From: CAVSUB01 sp963730995
GTDB taxonomy: Bacteria > Acidobacteriota > Vicinamibacteria > Vicinamibacterales > 2-12-FULL-66-21
Reading direction: 5' to 3'
Assembly (NCBI GenBank): GCA_963730995.1
Contig: CAVSUB010000009.1
Span: 124,001 to 188,000, forward strand
DNA: 64,000 nt
In this document: positions 26,489 through 38,206 of the stretch, piece by piece
Layout of the letters: each line of letters begins with the position of its first letter
Position numbering within the stretch: the stretch's first letter is position 1
Translations under genes and position numbers: made by a program
The notes under the pieces: model-generated
Database searches by the model: none
Told to the model about the DNA's origin: nothing
Seen by the model: the letters and a program-made list of their open reading frames with translations, nothing else

Positions 26489-28642
26489 TCATTGCCGGGA
26501 GAGGCGGTTCACGAGGCCCGTGGCCTTCTCGACGTCTGCGCGCAGTCGATCGATAGCGGACGAGACAATTGGAACGAACTGGCGCGGCTCGTCGAGCTGC
26601 TTCTGCTCGATGCCCTCGCGGATGCCGGGGATGGTCTTCACGCCGTATCCGGTGTAGAAGCCCGGTGCGTAGATGAGGTGTTTGAACCAGTCGCGACGCG
26701 GCAATCCGGCTTCGTAGCGAAAGGCTCGCTCCGTGGAGTAAAGCGTGCGATTCAGTTCCGCGAGGCTTCCGGTCCCGACCTGCTTCGCGCGGCCCAGGGC
26801 TGACTCGTACTTTTCGGCGGCGGCCCGGAGACCATCTATCGACTTGCGTAGCGGCTTCAGATCCACGCCGGCCTTGGCGTCGTCGGACAGCTTCTGCAGC
26901 TCGTCGACGTAGCGAGCGAGCGTGCTGGCCGTGCTCCCGAACTCGAATGGCAGGATATCGGCGTCGGCGAGGCGGAGCAGCGCAGTTCCCATGACTCGCG
27001 ACAGCGCAGCGGTATGAGAGAAGTCGCCATCGGAAAAGTGCGTGTACCAGTAGTAGGAGTCGTAGATCGAGTGATAGACACCATTGGCGGATCCGTCGCC
27101 GGCGAACCCGAGGTTCAGCGACGCGATAGAGAGGTGATCCAGGAAGGCGGTGTAGTCGGATCCGGACCCGAGGGCATCAATCGCCAGGTCACCGTGCAGC
27201 AGTTTTGACCGTGCGTCGTCCGATCGCGCCTGATCGATCTCTCTCGCGCGCTTGGCTTCGAGGACGCTCTTGCCGGAGGCCCGGGGGTCCTGAACGTCGC
27301 GAGCCACCTCGTTCACGAACGTCTGCAGCGAATGCGATCCCTCCATCACGAGCCATCCCTTGCCCGTACTGTCGCTGTTGACGTAGGCGACCGCCTTGGT
27401 CGCGAGCTCCGCCTCATGCTTTTCGACCCACTCCGTCGAGCCGAGCAGCCCCCACTCCTCGCCGTCCCACGACGCAATCACAATCGTCCGCTTCGGACGC
27501 CAGCCTGTCTTCAACAGCTCACCGAGTCCACGCGCTGTCTCCATGAGCGCGACGTTCCCGCTCGTGGGATCCGATGCGCCATTCACCCAGGCGTCGTGGT
27601 GATTCCCGTGGATGACCCACTCGTCCGGATATTGCGAGCCTTCGATGCGTGCGATCACGTTGAAGAGCGGGCGCTCCTGCCAATCGAACGCCAGCTTGAG
27701 GTGCACTTTCGCCGGACCGGCGCCGACGTGATACGTGATCGGCAGCGCGCCGCGCCAGCTCTCGGGCGCCACAGGTCCCTTGAGATTGCTGAGCAGCGGC
27801 ACCGCATCCGCGTACGAGATGGGAAGCACCGGGATCTTCAGCAGTGTCTTCGCCTCGCTTCGCTCCAGCTTGCGCCCGCCCCGCTCGGAGGCCCAGCCAG
27901 GCGTCAACGGATCGCCGGGATAGATCGGCATGTCCATCACGCTGCCGCGCTGTACACCCTGCTCGGGTCTGTAAGCGCCGGCCGGGTACACGTCGCCAGG
28001 AAAATAGCCGTCGTCTCTGGGATCGGAGTAGATGATGCAGCCGACGGCCCCGTGCTCCCAGGCGACCTTCGGCTTGATTCCGCGCCAGCTCCGGCCGTAC
28101 CGCGCGATCACGATCTTGCCCTTGACGTCGATTTTCAGCTTCCCGAGCTCCTCGTAGTCCTCCGGAGTGCCGAAGTTCACATAGACGAGATCGGCCGTGA
28201 CATCCCCGTCGGCCGAGTAAGCGTTGAAGCTCGGAAGCTGCCCGGCGTCGGTCGAATCGCCGTCGACGTCGACAGGCGGCTCCTTGAGCTTTGCGACGTA
28301 CCGCTCCGGGCCCACGAGCTCTACGACACGTTCCGTCGGATACGGGATCAACGACTCGAACTCTTCGATGTCCGCATTGAGCCCCCACGACTTGAACTTC
28401 CCGAGGATGTAGTCCGCAACCTTCCTGCTGCCAGGAGCGCCGGCATGGTGCGGCTCCGCCGTGATCGTCCGCATGTATTCGCGGAGGTTGTCGGGACTGG
28501 GCAGCGCCTGAAATCGGTGCTCGAGATCGCGCTCGGCGGCTATATTCGCTCCGACGAACCCACGAATTAGTGTGGGTTCCTGCGTATGCGCGATCGGGGG
28601 GAACAGGACGATGCCAAGGATGATGGCGAGACGGGACAACAT
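26489..28642 (-). CDS. M28 zinc peptidase, glutamate carboxypeptidase II-like
   Basis: A 717-residue protein starting MLSRLAIILGIVLFPPIAHT, a signal peptide; the frame extends to 28684. Domain order is PA/apical, M28 catalytic, then a helical TFR-dimer-like tail. The co-catalytic zinc set matches GCPII: HGNHHDAWVNG (His), GASDPTSGN (Asp), SWDGEEWGLLGSTEW (Glu-Glu, with catalytic Glu), YVNSDSTGKG (Asp) and NGVYHSIYDSYYW (last His). It should cleave C-terminal Glu/Asp or other residues from peptides in the periplasm. It follows TldD by 42 bases in the same minus-strand series. Confidence 0.93.
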   Translation of the reverse strand: MLSRLAIILGIVLFPPIAHTQEPTLIRGFVGANIAAERDLEHRFQALPSPDNLREYMRTITAEPHHAGAPGSRKVADYILGKFKSWGLNADIEEFESLIPYPTERVVELVGPERYVAKLKEPPVDVDGDSTDAGQLPSFNAYSADGDVTADLVYVNFGTPEDYEELGKLKIDVKGKIVIARYGRSWRGIKPKVAWEHGAVGCIIYSDPRDDGYFPGDVYPAGAYRPEQGVQRGSVMDMPIYPGDPLTPGWASERGGRKLERSEAKTLLKIPVLPISYADAVPLLSNLKGPVAPESWRGALPITYHVGAGPAKVHLKLAFDWQERPLFNVIARIEGSQYPDEWVIHGNHHDAWVNGASDPTSGNVALMETARGLGELLKTGWRPKRTIVIASWDGEEWGLLGSTEWVEKHEAELATKAVAYVNSDSTGKGWLVMEGSHSLQTFVNEVARDVQDPRASGKSVLEAKRAREIDQARSDDARSKLLHGDLAIDALGSGSDYTAFLDHLSIASLNLGFAGDGSANGVYHSIYDSYYWYTHFSDGDFSHTAALSRVMGTALLRLADADILPFEFGSTASTLARYVDELQKLSDDAKAGVDLKPLRKSIDGLRAAAEKYESALGRAKQVGTGSLAELNRTLYSTERAFRYEAGLPRRDWFKHLIYAPGFYTGYGVKTIPGIREGIEQKQLDEPRQFVPIVSSAIDRLRADVEKATGLVNRLSRQ

Positions 28643-28684
28643 CCAATGAATATATGCGAACCCGGTACTACCGCGTCCGACCAT

Positions 28685-30367
28685 TCAGGCATAGGCCGCG
28701 CCGACCAGGATCTTGCGGATTCGCAGCCACGGCGAACCGTGAGAGATGCTGTTGGTCTGAGTGGGCTGCCCCTTCGCGTCCCCGCCCGTCCCGAACATCC
28801 GCCACGATTCCTTCCCCGAGATCGCGTCCAGGTTTCCCCAGAAGTCCGTGGTGATCGCGTTGTACGTGACGTTGCTCACCATGCGCGTCTTCTTGCCGTT
28901 CTTCACTTCCCAGAACGCGTTCCCGCCGAACTGGCCGTTGTAGCGCTGCTGGTCGATTGAGTAGCTGCCGCGGCCGTCGATCAGCACACCGTCCTTCGTG
29001 TCGGCGATGATTTCCTCCGGAGTGGGCGAACCCGCGGGGCCCGGCTCCACGTGCACGTTCGGCATGCGGAGGAACGGGTAGTCGCGCCACGAGTTGGCGG
29101 ACGTGCAGCCGCGGCTCGCCTTCTCACCGATGATTGCCGCCGATTCGCGGTTGGTCTGCAGGCCGACAAGGATTCCTTCCCGCACGAGCGGCCACTGCTG
29201 CGTCTTCACGCCGTCGTCGTCGTAGCCAATCGTGGCGACGCCGCCGGGGATGATGCGGTCGGCGGTGACGTTGAACAGCTTCGATCCGTATTTGAGCTTC
29301 CCGATGTCGGTCAGCTTCACAAAGCTCGTGCCGGCGTAGTTCGCCTCGTAGCCGAGAATCCGATCCAGCTCGGTCGCGTGCGCGACAATCTCGTGGATCG
29401 TGAGCATCGCGTGCGACGGCGTCAGGATCAGATCCTTCACACCCATCTCGACCGGCCTGGCTGTGCAGAACTCCACGGCCTCGGCGGCGATACGCTCCGC
29501 GTTCTCGATCATCTCCGAGGCTTCCGCGACTTCCCAGCCGCCCGTCATGGGCACGCCGGTGAAGATGCGGGTGCGCGTCTCACCCTCCTTCCGCGCGGTC
29601 ACGGTGAATTGCGGCGTCGTCGTCCAGGTCTCCTGCTCGATGTAGGAGCCCTCGCTGCTGGCGAAGTACTTCCACTCGTGCTCGAGCTGCACCGAGGCGT
29701 TGACGCTCGCGACCTCTTTCGTCTTCGAGACCAGATCGACGACCTTCTGGACGAGCGCCTGCTTCTCTTCCTGTGAAACCGCCGCGGGATCCTTCTTGAT
29801 GGGCGTCGCCCAGTACTCCTGGTAGGCCGGCACGGGCGCGAGCTTCACGTCGGCGCGCTTGGCAATCGCGCTGGCTTTGGCGACCTCAGTCGCCATGACG
29901 GCGATGCGTTTGATCTCGTCCTCCGTGACGATCGGGCTGCTCGCGAAGCCCCAGACGCCGCTGTGGATGACGCGCACTCCGAAGCCGGCCGCGCCACGGT
30001 CGCGGACTGTCGGCTCGCCGCTTCCGCCAAAGCCGCCAAACCCTCCGACGCCGCGTCCGCCGCCGCCGCGTCCACCCCGGCCGCCGCCGCCACGCCCGCC
30101 TCCGCCGCCGAAGCCGCCGAGGTCGTCGAAGTCGCGGCTCCCGCCGTTCGCGTTCACGCCGTTGTTCGTGGCGCGCGTGAAGCGGATGTCGGCGTACGTG
30201 CACCCAGCCTGTTTGGCCTGCGCCAGCGCGATGTCAGCGAGTCCCTTGAACTTGGACTGGAGCACCTTGCCTTGCGGCGTTTGAGCGATCAGGTCGCCTA
30301 TCAAATCGCTTGCGGCCACCGCCATTCCCGAGATGGCCATCGTTTTTACGAAGTCACGGCGTTTCAT
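28685..30367 (-). CDS. tldD: TldD-like metalloprotease with Gly-rich insert
   Basis: A 560-residue TldD/PmbA-family protein. The start MKRRDFVKTMAISGMAVAAS looks like a Tat leader, unlike E. coli TldD. The metal motif is HEIVAHATELDRILGYEANY (HExxxH), with GTSFVKL and SRGCTSANSW blocks downstream as in TldD. An unusual insert rich in Gly and Arg sits at about residues 81-118 (GGFGGGGGRGGGGRGGRGG and on), in the N-terminal domain. It lies 59 bases after TldE. TldD/TldE form a heterodimeric protease that trims unfolded peptides and peptide natural products; with its leader this one may act outside the cytoplasm. Confidence 0.92.
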   Translation of the reverse strand: MKRRDFVKTMAISGMAVAASDLIGDLIAQTPQGKVLQSKFKGLADIALAQAKQAGCTYADIRFTRATNNGVNANGGSRDFDDLGGFGGGGGRGGGGRGGRGGGGRGVGGFGGFGGSGEPTVRDRGAAGFGVRVIHSGVWGFASSPIVTEDEIKRIAVMATEVAKASAIAKRADVKLAPVPAYQEYWATPIKKDPAAVSQEEKQALVQKVVDLVSKTKEVASVNASVQLEHEWKYFASSEGSYIEQETWTTTPQFTVTARKEGETRTRIFTGVPMTGGWEVAEASEMIENAERIAAEAVEFCTARPVEMGVKDLILTPSHAMLTIHEIVAHATELDRILGYEANYAGTSFVKLTDIGKLKYGSKLFNVTADRIIPGGVATIGYDDDGVKTQQWPLVREGILVGLQTNRESAAIIGEKASRGCTSANSWRDYPFLRMPNVHVEPGPAGSPTPEEIIADTKDGVLIDGRGSYSIDQQRYNGQFGGNAFWEVKNGKKTRMVSNVTYNAITTDFWGNLDAISGKESWRMFGTGGDAKGQPTQTNSISHGSPWLRIRKILVGAAYA

Positions 30368-30381
30368 GGCTGCCTCTATGA

Positions 30382-30420
30382 AGCTGTCAGCTGTCAGCTC
30401 TCAGCTGTCAACTGTCAGCT
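30382..30420. repeat. AGCTGTC tandem repeat between tldE and tldD
   Basis: Five to six imperfect copies of AGCTGTC/AACTGTC fill most of the 59-base gap between the TldE stop and the TldD start. The words contain AGCT and CAGCTG palindromes and can fold on themselves. It lies in the leader of tldD. Confidence 0.75.
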
Positions 30421-30426
30421 ACAGGT

Positions 30427-31783
30427 TCAGACCGCCGGCGACACCGACGTCATGTAAAAATCTTCGATTCTGATCGGCGGCACGAGCGCCGTCCCCGGCC
30501 CGTCGTACGCCTCGCCTGTGTGAATCGGCACACCCTGACCGACGGCCGACACGTTGTTGTAGCCGACGAGCGGCGACATGTTCCAACGAAAGTTCTGCAC
30601 GGGCCCGGTGACCTCGCCGTTCTCGATGAGGAACAGGCCGTCGCGCGTCATTCCTGTATTCAGGAGCGTCGTGTTGTCGACCGGACGGATGTACCAGAAG
30701 AACGTCACGATCAGCCCGCGTTTCGTGGACTTGATCATCTGCTCCATCGTGGTGTCCGTGCCTTCCATGACCAGGCTCATGCCGGTGTTCGTCGGTGAGG
30801 CGTCCTTGTTCTGACGCTTCGCCCAGGCCCGGTCGTAGAACAGGTTCTTGAGCACGCCTTTGTCCACCCACGTCACCGGTTTCGCGGCCATGCCATCGGT
30901 GCCAATCGGTGTCTGCCGGAGGATCGAGTTGCCGATATCGCCCTTGATCGTCACCATGTCGCCGAACAGCTTTTCACCGACCTTCGTGGTGCCCGGCTGC
31001 TTGCCGCTGAAGTAGTTGCCGACCGGGCCCTCGGCCGTGCGGGCGTTGAAGAGTCCCATCATCAACGACAGGAACCGCGCGTGTGCGCGCGGTTCGAGAA
31101 TCACCGTGTAGCGGCCCGGCTCGATCGCGCGCGGCTTCTGGCTGTTGACGGCTTTGTCGGCCGCGATCTCGGTGAGATGCGCGGCGTCGATGAGGCTGAT
31201 GTCCTTGACGCCCGTGATCCCCGACCATCCGGAGCCGCCGCCGTCAGGCGTCCGGCACGTGAGGATGAAGCTCGCTTCCGCTGACTGGTAGTACGCGAAC
31301 AGCCCCTTCGTGTTCGCATTGCATGTGGTCAGATACGTCTTCGGGAATGTAGCCGGATCCGACCACGCCCTTCTTCTGGCAGATGTCGAGACTCTGCTTG
31401 ACCATCCGTCCGCGGTCGGCGGGGCCGAAGTTCACGCCGCTCGGAAGCGCCGCGTCGACCGGGATGTAATCCTGCGGACCTTCGACGAGCGGCAGCACGT
31501 CCTGGCTGTCCCGCGCCGTCTGCAGTTTCTTCTGCGCGTCCTCGACCATCTCCTTCAGCGCATCGTCATCGAACTCTCGCGTCGTGGAGGATGCGGTCTT
31601 CGCGCCGCTGTAGAGAGTGACCGTCAAAGTCTGTTCGAACTGGACCATGTTGGCCGTGACGTTGGAGTTGGCGAAGCGCGTGGCGGAGCGTTCGCCGCCG
31701 GTGAAATCGACCTCCGCCGCGTCGGCCTTCGCCATGTTCAACACTTTGTCCGTGACAGCTTTGACTTCGTCGCGTGAGTACAT
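30427..31783 (-). CDS. tldE: TldE/PmbA-like protein, one frameshift
   Basis: About 452 residues across two frames. The N-terminal part (MYSRDEVKAVTDKVLNMAKA, VDFTGGERSATRFANSNVTA) and the C-terminal part (ARFLSLMMGLFNARTAEGPV, TFFWYIRPVDNTTLLNTGMT) are both typical of PmbA/TldE, which lacks the metal motif. The join is at about 31343: the first frame reads GYIPEDVSDH, whereas removing one base in the GGG run gives GYIPKTYLTTCNANTKG and continues to 30427. This looks like a homopolymer error. It is the inactive partner of TldD, encoded next. Confidence 0.88.
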
Positions 31784-31869
31784 AAGGGGTGTTCCGGCAG
31801 CGCCGTCTAGAGAAAATGACGAGCAAGGAGGTGTTGCGAAAGCCTATTCAGCCGTGCAGAGGCAGAGCC

Positions 31870-32094
31870 TTAGTTCATGCGGCAGGCGCAACTGTCGCCG
31901 CCCGCTCCGCAGCCGCCCGCAGGCTGCCGCGAGGATGCGGCGCGCGGCGCCCCGACACCGACCAGTCCAGGGCTGGAGAGGAGCTTGGCGAGCTTCTCGC
32001 TGTGGCAGCCAGGGCACGACGGCGTGCGGTCGGCGGTCACGAAGGCCTCGAACTGCGTACCGCAGTCCTTGCAGGAGTATTCGAAGATGGGCAT
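31870..32094 (-). CDS. FmdB-family zinc-ribbon protein
   Basis: A 74-residue protein starting MPIFEYSCKDCGTQFEAFVT, with CxxC pairs CKDCG and CPGCH forming the FmdB/CxxC regulatory zinc ribbon, then a Gly/Ala/Ser-rich tail ending in GGDSCACRMN with three or four further Cys. It is between GrpE and TldE in the same orientation. A role as a small regulatory or assembly protein is inferred from the family only. Confidence 0.88.
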   Translation of the reverse strand: MPIFEYSCKDCGTQFEAFVTADRTPSCPGCHSEKLAKLLSSPGLVGVGAPRAASSRQPAGGCGAGGDSCACRMN

Positions 32095-32131
32095 GGCTCA
32101 ATCGTAAAGGGGAAAGCTCGACGCATTCAAG

Positions 32132-32719
32132 TCAGGATTCCGCCTTCGCGACGGCAACGGTCACAGGCCGAAGCACGTCCGCGCCGACGCGGTATCCGTG
32201 ACGGATGATCCCGACAACGACCCCGTCCTGCTCGGGTGAAGAGGTCGGGACCGTCGTGACCGCTTCGTGCAGCTGCGGATCGAACAATTGACCGGACGCT
32301 TCGATCCGCGTCACCCCGAGCCCTTCGAGCTTCGACAGAAAATGCCGCCGGACGACGTCGATCCCCTGGACGACGGCCTCGACCGACTGCGCCTGGCGGG
32401 CAGAATCGACAGCGCGATCGAAGTTGTCGACGACCTCGAGAATCTCTGCGAGCACTTCACGCCTGGCCCGCTCGACGTCCTTCGAGATTTCACGCCGAAG
32501 ACGCAGCCTCGCTTCCTCGAATTCGGTCGACGCCTGGCGGTACTTGCCGATGTACTCCTGCACCTGCTTGTCTTTCTCGGCGACCTGACGCTCGAGCTCC
32601 TCGACGTACGTCGGTTTCAGCGAGGCGGAAGACGCTTCGCGGTCGGCGGTTCCTTCGGGATTGGTCGCCCACCACCGGCGATCGATGACCTTGACGGGGA
32701 TGTCGTGTTCGTCGGACAT
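32132..32719 (-). CDS. grpE: GrpE nucleotide-exchange factor
   Basis: A 195-residue GrpE. The N-terminal coiled coil (VEELERQVAEKDKQVQEYIG, KYRQASTEFEEARLRLRREI) is followed by the VLAEILEVVDNFDRAVDSAR signature and the beta domain (FDPQLHEAVTTVPT, GIIRHGYRVGADVLRPVTVA). It swaps ADP for ATP on DnaK. DnaK/DnaJ are not in the window, so this copy is uncoupled from them and instead follows ClpA. A spacer of 173 bases with GC-rich repeats separates it from ClpA. Confidence 0.93.
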   Translation of the reverse strand: MSDEHDIPVKVIDRRWWATNPEGTADREASSASLKPTYVEELERQVAEKDKQVQEYIGKYRQASTEFEEARLRLRREISKDVERARREVLAEILEVVDNFDRAVDSARQAQSVEAVVQGIDVVRRHFLSKLEGLGVTRIEASGQLFDPQLHEAVTTVPTSSPEQDGVVVGIIRHGYRVGADVLRPVTVAVAKAES

Positions 32720-32729
32720 TTTTTAGTTT

Positions 32730-32880
32730 GTCGTGGGGCCCCACCCCCACGACCTGCCAGCGCTTCTTCACTCAGTGCGCGCGGGGCCCCACCCCGGGCG
32801 CTCGGCTCGTCTCGCTACGCTCGCTCGCCGGGCCGCAGGCGCCTCGCTCGCGCCGCGGGGTAGCAGCGACAGCCTGCTGT
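32730..32880. repeat. GC-rich intergenic repeat with hairpin
   Basis: The spacer between clpA and grpE carries two copies of GGGGCCCCACCCC and dense GC palindromes. GTCGTGGGG (32730-32738) pairs exactly with CCCCACGAC (32745-32753) just upstream of the grpE start. It resembles the GC-rich spacers near 39400 and 43420 in composition. Confidence 0.6.
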
Positions 32881-32892
32881 CAGGAGCGGCGC

Positions 32893-35313
<2,421 letters not shown>

Positions 35314-35352
35314 ATTCGTACGACGCGGTTTGCGCGCGTCCAGTTCCTGAGA

Positions 35353-35667
35353 TTACTCCGGCTCCATCGCCGCGAGGAGCGGAAATCCGTTTGAGCGGGC
35401 GCGTTCCACCACCGAAGCCACTTTTGTTTCCGCCACCTCATGCGGGTAGATCCCGCACAGGCCTTTCCCCTGGATGTGCACTGCCATCATGATCCGGTAC
35501 GCCTCGGCAGGCTGTTTGTGGAACACCTCTTCGAGAATCTCGATGACGAAGTCCATCGTCGTGTAGTCATCGTTCAAGAGCAGCACCTTGAACATCTCGG
35601 GCCTGATGGTCCGCTGCTTCGTCCGCTCGAGGACCTCGCCCCCCGTCTGGCGCTCGTTCTCTGCCAT
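35353..35667 (-). CDS. clpS: ClpS adaptor
   Basis: A 104-residue N-degron adaptor: FKVLLLNDDYTTMDFVIEIL with the NDD(Y)TT substrate pocket, then VHIQGKGLCGIYPHEVAETK. It delivers proteins with destabilising N-terminal residues to ClpA, encoded next. Its leader carries TTAAAAT about 25 bases upstream, a possible -10 element, and then an AGGAGCTAG repeat. Confidence 0.95.
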   Translation of the reverse strand: MAENERQTGGEVLERTKQRTIRPEMFKVLLLNDDYTTMDFVIEILEEVFHKQPAEAYRIMMAVHIQGKGLCGIYPHEVAETKVASVVERARSNGFPLLAAMEPE

Positions 35668-35692
35668 GGATATCGTTTCAATTTTAACAGTC

Positions 35693-35724
35693 AGGAGCTA
35701 GGAGCTAGAAGCTAGGAGTTAGAA
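35693..35724. repeat. AGGAGCTAG tandem repeat upstream of clpS
   Basis: Three to four imperfect copies of AGGAGCTAGA lie 26 bases upstream of the clpS start codon, where the -35 region of its promoter is expected. The spacer to the divergent MBL gene (35668-35906) otherwise shows no gene. Confidence 0.65.
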
Positions 35725-35906
35725 AGAACACAGAATCGCGCTGAAAAGGGGCTGTGGCCGCTGATCAGGCGCGAACGCCAGCGAGCGCCGAACAGGCCGT
35801 GGGGGCCCACGGCAGTGACAAATGCTGACAGAGCCCGCGAAAACAGCCCTGCGGTCCAAAGTGTCATACCATCCACGGTAAGCTCGAACACCGACCTCTA
35901 CCGCAC

Positions 35907-36824
35907 ATGACTACTCTGTCGTCTGGAATGGACTTCGTCGATCTGAACTTCCTCGGCCGCCCCGGAATCATCGCCACCGCCATCCTCCAGTCGACGGCTG
36001 GCGTCGCCCTCATCGATCCCGGGCCATCCACCACCCTTGCCGGGCTGAAATCGCAGCTGGCCGGGAAGGGCATCGGCCTCCAGGACATCCGGCAGATTCT
36101 CCTGACGCACATCCACCTCGATCATGCCGGCTGCGCCGGCGTGTTGATGGAGGAGTGCCCGCACGCCGAGTTGCTCGTCCACGAGCGAGGCGCGCCGCAC
36201 ATGGTCGACCCGTCCCGGCTGGTGGCCAGCGCCACCCGTCTGTACGGCGCGGACATGGAACGCCTCTGGGGCGAGATGAGGCCCGCGGCGGCTGCGCGTG
36301 TCCGGATTCTCCGCGGGGGGGAGCAGATCGAGGTCGCCGGGCGCACGCTGGAAGTCGGCTATACCCCCGGACACGCCTCACACCACGTCAGCTACTTCGA
36401 CCGCCGGAGCCGCATCGCGTTCGTGGGGGACACCGCCGGCATAAGACGCGGCCAGGGCAACTATATTCTGCCCCCGACGCCCCCTCCCGACATCGATCTG
36501 GAGGCCTGGCGTCAGAGCGCGGACCTCATTCTGGCGTGGGATCCGGACACGCTCTTCCTGACGCATTTCGGTCCCTTTCGCGGTCCAAGACCCCATTTTC
36601 AAGAGCTCTTCGAGCGGATCCAGTTGTGGAGCGAGCTCGTCCGACGCCTCCTGCGCGAGCCCTCGCTCACGGACGATGAGCGTCAGGAGCGGTTCGTAGA
36701 GGAGGCGGTCCAGGAATTGCGGAGGAGGGTCGGCGAAGCGGAGGCCGGTCACTACAGCCGTGCGGGCCGGCTGGATTACTCGTGGCAGGGCCTCGCGCGC
36801 TACTGGCGTAAGAAGGACCTGTGA
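35907..36824 (+). CDS. Metallo-beta-lactamase-fold hydrolase
   Basis: A 305-residue MBL-fold protein. The metal motif THIHLDHAGCAG lies near residue 70, YTPGHASHHVSYF supplies the next His, FVGDTAG the bridging Asp, and LTHFGP the last His. The C-terminal 90 residues are helical and charged (REPSLTDDERQERFVEEAVQ). There is no signal peptide. Glyoxalase II-like thioester or lactone hydrolysis is possible; the substrate is unknown. The stop is 17 bases from the next gene. Confidence 0.9.
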   Translation: MTTLSSGMDFVDLNFLGRPGIIATAILQSTAGVALIDPGPSTTLAGLKSQLAGKGIGLQDIRQILLTHIHLDHAGCAGVLMEECPHAELLVHERGAPHMVDPSRLVASATRLYGADMERLWGEMRPAAAARVRILRGGEQIEVAGRTLEVGYTPGHASHHVSYFDRRSRIAFVGDTAGIRRGQGNYILPPTPPPDIDLEAWRQSADLILAWDPDTLFLTHFGPFRGPRPHFQELFERIQLWSELVRRLLREPSLTDDERQERFVEEAVQELRRRVGEAEAGHYSRAGRLDYSWQGLARYWRKKDL

Positions 36825-36840
36825 GCCGAAGGGTGCCATC

Positions 36841-37692
36841 ATGAGGATCACGGAATTGACGGGCGCGCTGGGACGGCAGGCCGAGGTCCCATCCGCGCGT
36901 TTTCTGCGCGCCAAATCCGAAGCACTCGGCTGGGTGCTGGGATGCGTCGTTCTGCTGATGCCTGGCGCGGCCTCGGCACAGGCAACGCATCGACCGACTC
37001 GCGCGCCGATCGTTACCGCGGAGAACGAGCAGTGGTATCTGGAGGGCCAGCCCATCACATACTTGGGCAGCGTCTACTATCCCGCAGGTGCAGCCGTCTT
37101 CTTCAATCCGTACGAGATGGCTCGCAGCGGGGACTATAAGGGAATTCCGCTCTACGCGATGAAGACGCGCGACCCCTTCGACGTTGTGTTCGTTCCTGTC
37201 GGTTCAGGGCTCCTCAAGCCGTACGAACGGCGACGCGATGGAGACGTGGCAGGGACCGTCGGCAATTCAGCGCCATCCTTTCCGGTCGATCGTGACTACG
37301 AGCCCACGCAGTGGGACGAGGTTCCGCAAGCCGCCGGGCCGCCCGTCCTCCGGCAGTTCTATCCGATAGACGACTACAACCCCGTGTCCGGAGGCGTCGC
37401 GCCTCTTGCGGAGTCAGGTGCGGTCGAGACAACAGCTGCTGCAGATCAGCCTCGGGGTCCGCTCACAACGGCGCTCAAACCGACCGGTCTCAACGCGTTC
37501 TACATTGATTACCAGGGCCGGCGCTGGTTCTCGAATGGCCGCGCGGTGCTGCTCGATCCGGCGAAGCTCGCGCGCTCCGGCGAATACCACGGGTTCGCCG
37601 TCTACGCGAGCGACGCGCCGACAGAGACCATCTATGTCGCAGTCGCCAACACCACGAGCGGTCTGCTGACGCCTTACTCGACGAGGAAGTAG
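36841..37692 (+). CDS. Secreted protein of unknown function with an internal duplication
   Basis: A 283-residue protein. A long N-terminus with a hydrophobic segment (ALGWVLGCVVLLMPGAASAQ) serves as a signal peptide. Two copies of a module of about 65 residues follow: residues about 63-131 (WYLEGQPITYLGSVYYPAGA, FFNPYEMARSGDYKGIPLYA, GSGLLKPYERRR) and about 219-283 (FYIDYQGRRWFSNGRAVLLD, PAKLARSGEYHGFAVYASDA, TSGLLTPYSTRK). The shared core is ARSGxYxGxxxY and SGLLxPY. I do not recognise the family. It is followed by signal peptidase I 22 bases on. Confidence 0.75.
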   Translation: MRITELTGALGRQAEVPSARFLRAKSEALGWVLGCVVLLMPGAASAQATHRPTRAPIVTAENEQWYLEGQPITYLGSVYYPAGAAVFFNPYEMARSGDYKGIPLYAMKTRDPFDVVFVPVGSGLLKPYERRRDGDVAGTVGNSAPSFPVDRDYEPTQWDEVPQAAGPPVLRQFYPIDDYNPVSGGVAPLAESGAVETTAAADQPRGPLTTALKPTGLNAFYIDYQGRRWFSNGRAVLLDPAKLARSGEYHGFAVYASDAPTETIYVAVANTTSGLLTPYSTRK

Positions 37693-37714
37693 CCGTGCCG
37701 TTTCGGCCCTGATC

Positions 37715-38206
37715 TTGGCTTCTGCCCGCGAGATTCTATTCGGCAGGAACCCGCGCCGGACGACGGTGCGGGTTCTCCTCCTCATCGTCGCAAGCATCGG
37801 GATCTTCGGGTGGGTGCTGATTCCCGTGCGGACAGACGGGATCAGCATGGAGCCGACGTACGAATCCGGACGGATCAACCTCGTGAACCGTCTCGCGTAT
37901 CTGTCGAGCTCTCCCGCGCGCGGCGACGTCGTCGCCATCCGTCTGGCCGGCCTGCACGTCCTGTACATCAAGCGGATCATCGCCTTGCCGGGCGAGCGCA
38001 TCAGCTTCAGCAGCGGACAGGTGCGGATCGACGGCGTGCCGCTCACCGAGCCGTACGTGCACTTTCGCCGTGGTTGGGAGTTGCCGGAGGTGCGGTTGGG
38101 GCCCGCGGAATACTTCGTCGTGGGAGACAATCGAGGCATGTTCGCCGCCGATCACACCTTCGGCCGCGTCGATGCCGTTCGCATCGTCGGCCGCGTGGTG
38201 TTTTGA
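37715..38206 (+). CDS. lepB: Signal peptidase I
   Basis: A 163-residue S26 peptidase with a TTG start. One membrane segment (VRVLLLIVASIGIFGWVLIP) precedes the catalytic Ser in GISMEPTYESGR (Ser44), the Lys in YIKRIIALPGE near residue 88, and the FVVGDNRG block. It is much shorter than E. coli LepB and of the Gram-positive-like single-spanning type. The stop is immediately followed by the next gene's GTG. Confidence 0.92.
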   Translation: MASAREILFGRNPRRTTVRVLLLIVASIGIFGWVLIPVRTDGISMEPTYESGRINLVNRLAYLSSSPARGDVVAIRLAGLHVLYIKRIIALPGERISFSSGQVRIDGVPLTEPYVHFRRGWELPEVRLGPAEYFVVGDNRGMFAADHTFGRVDAVRIVGRVVF

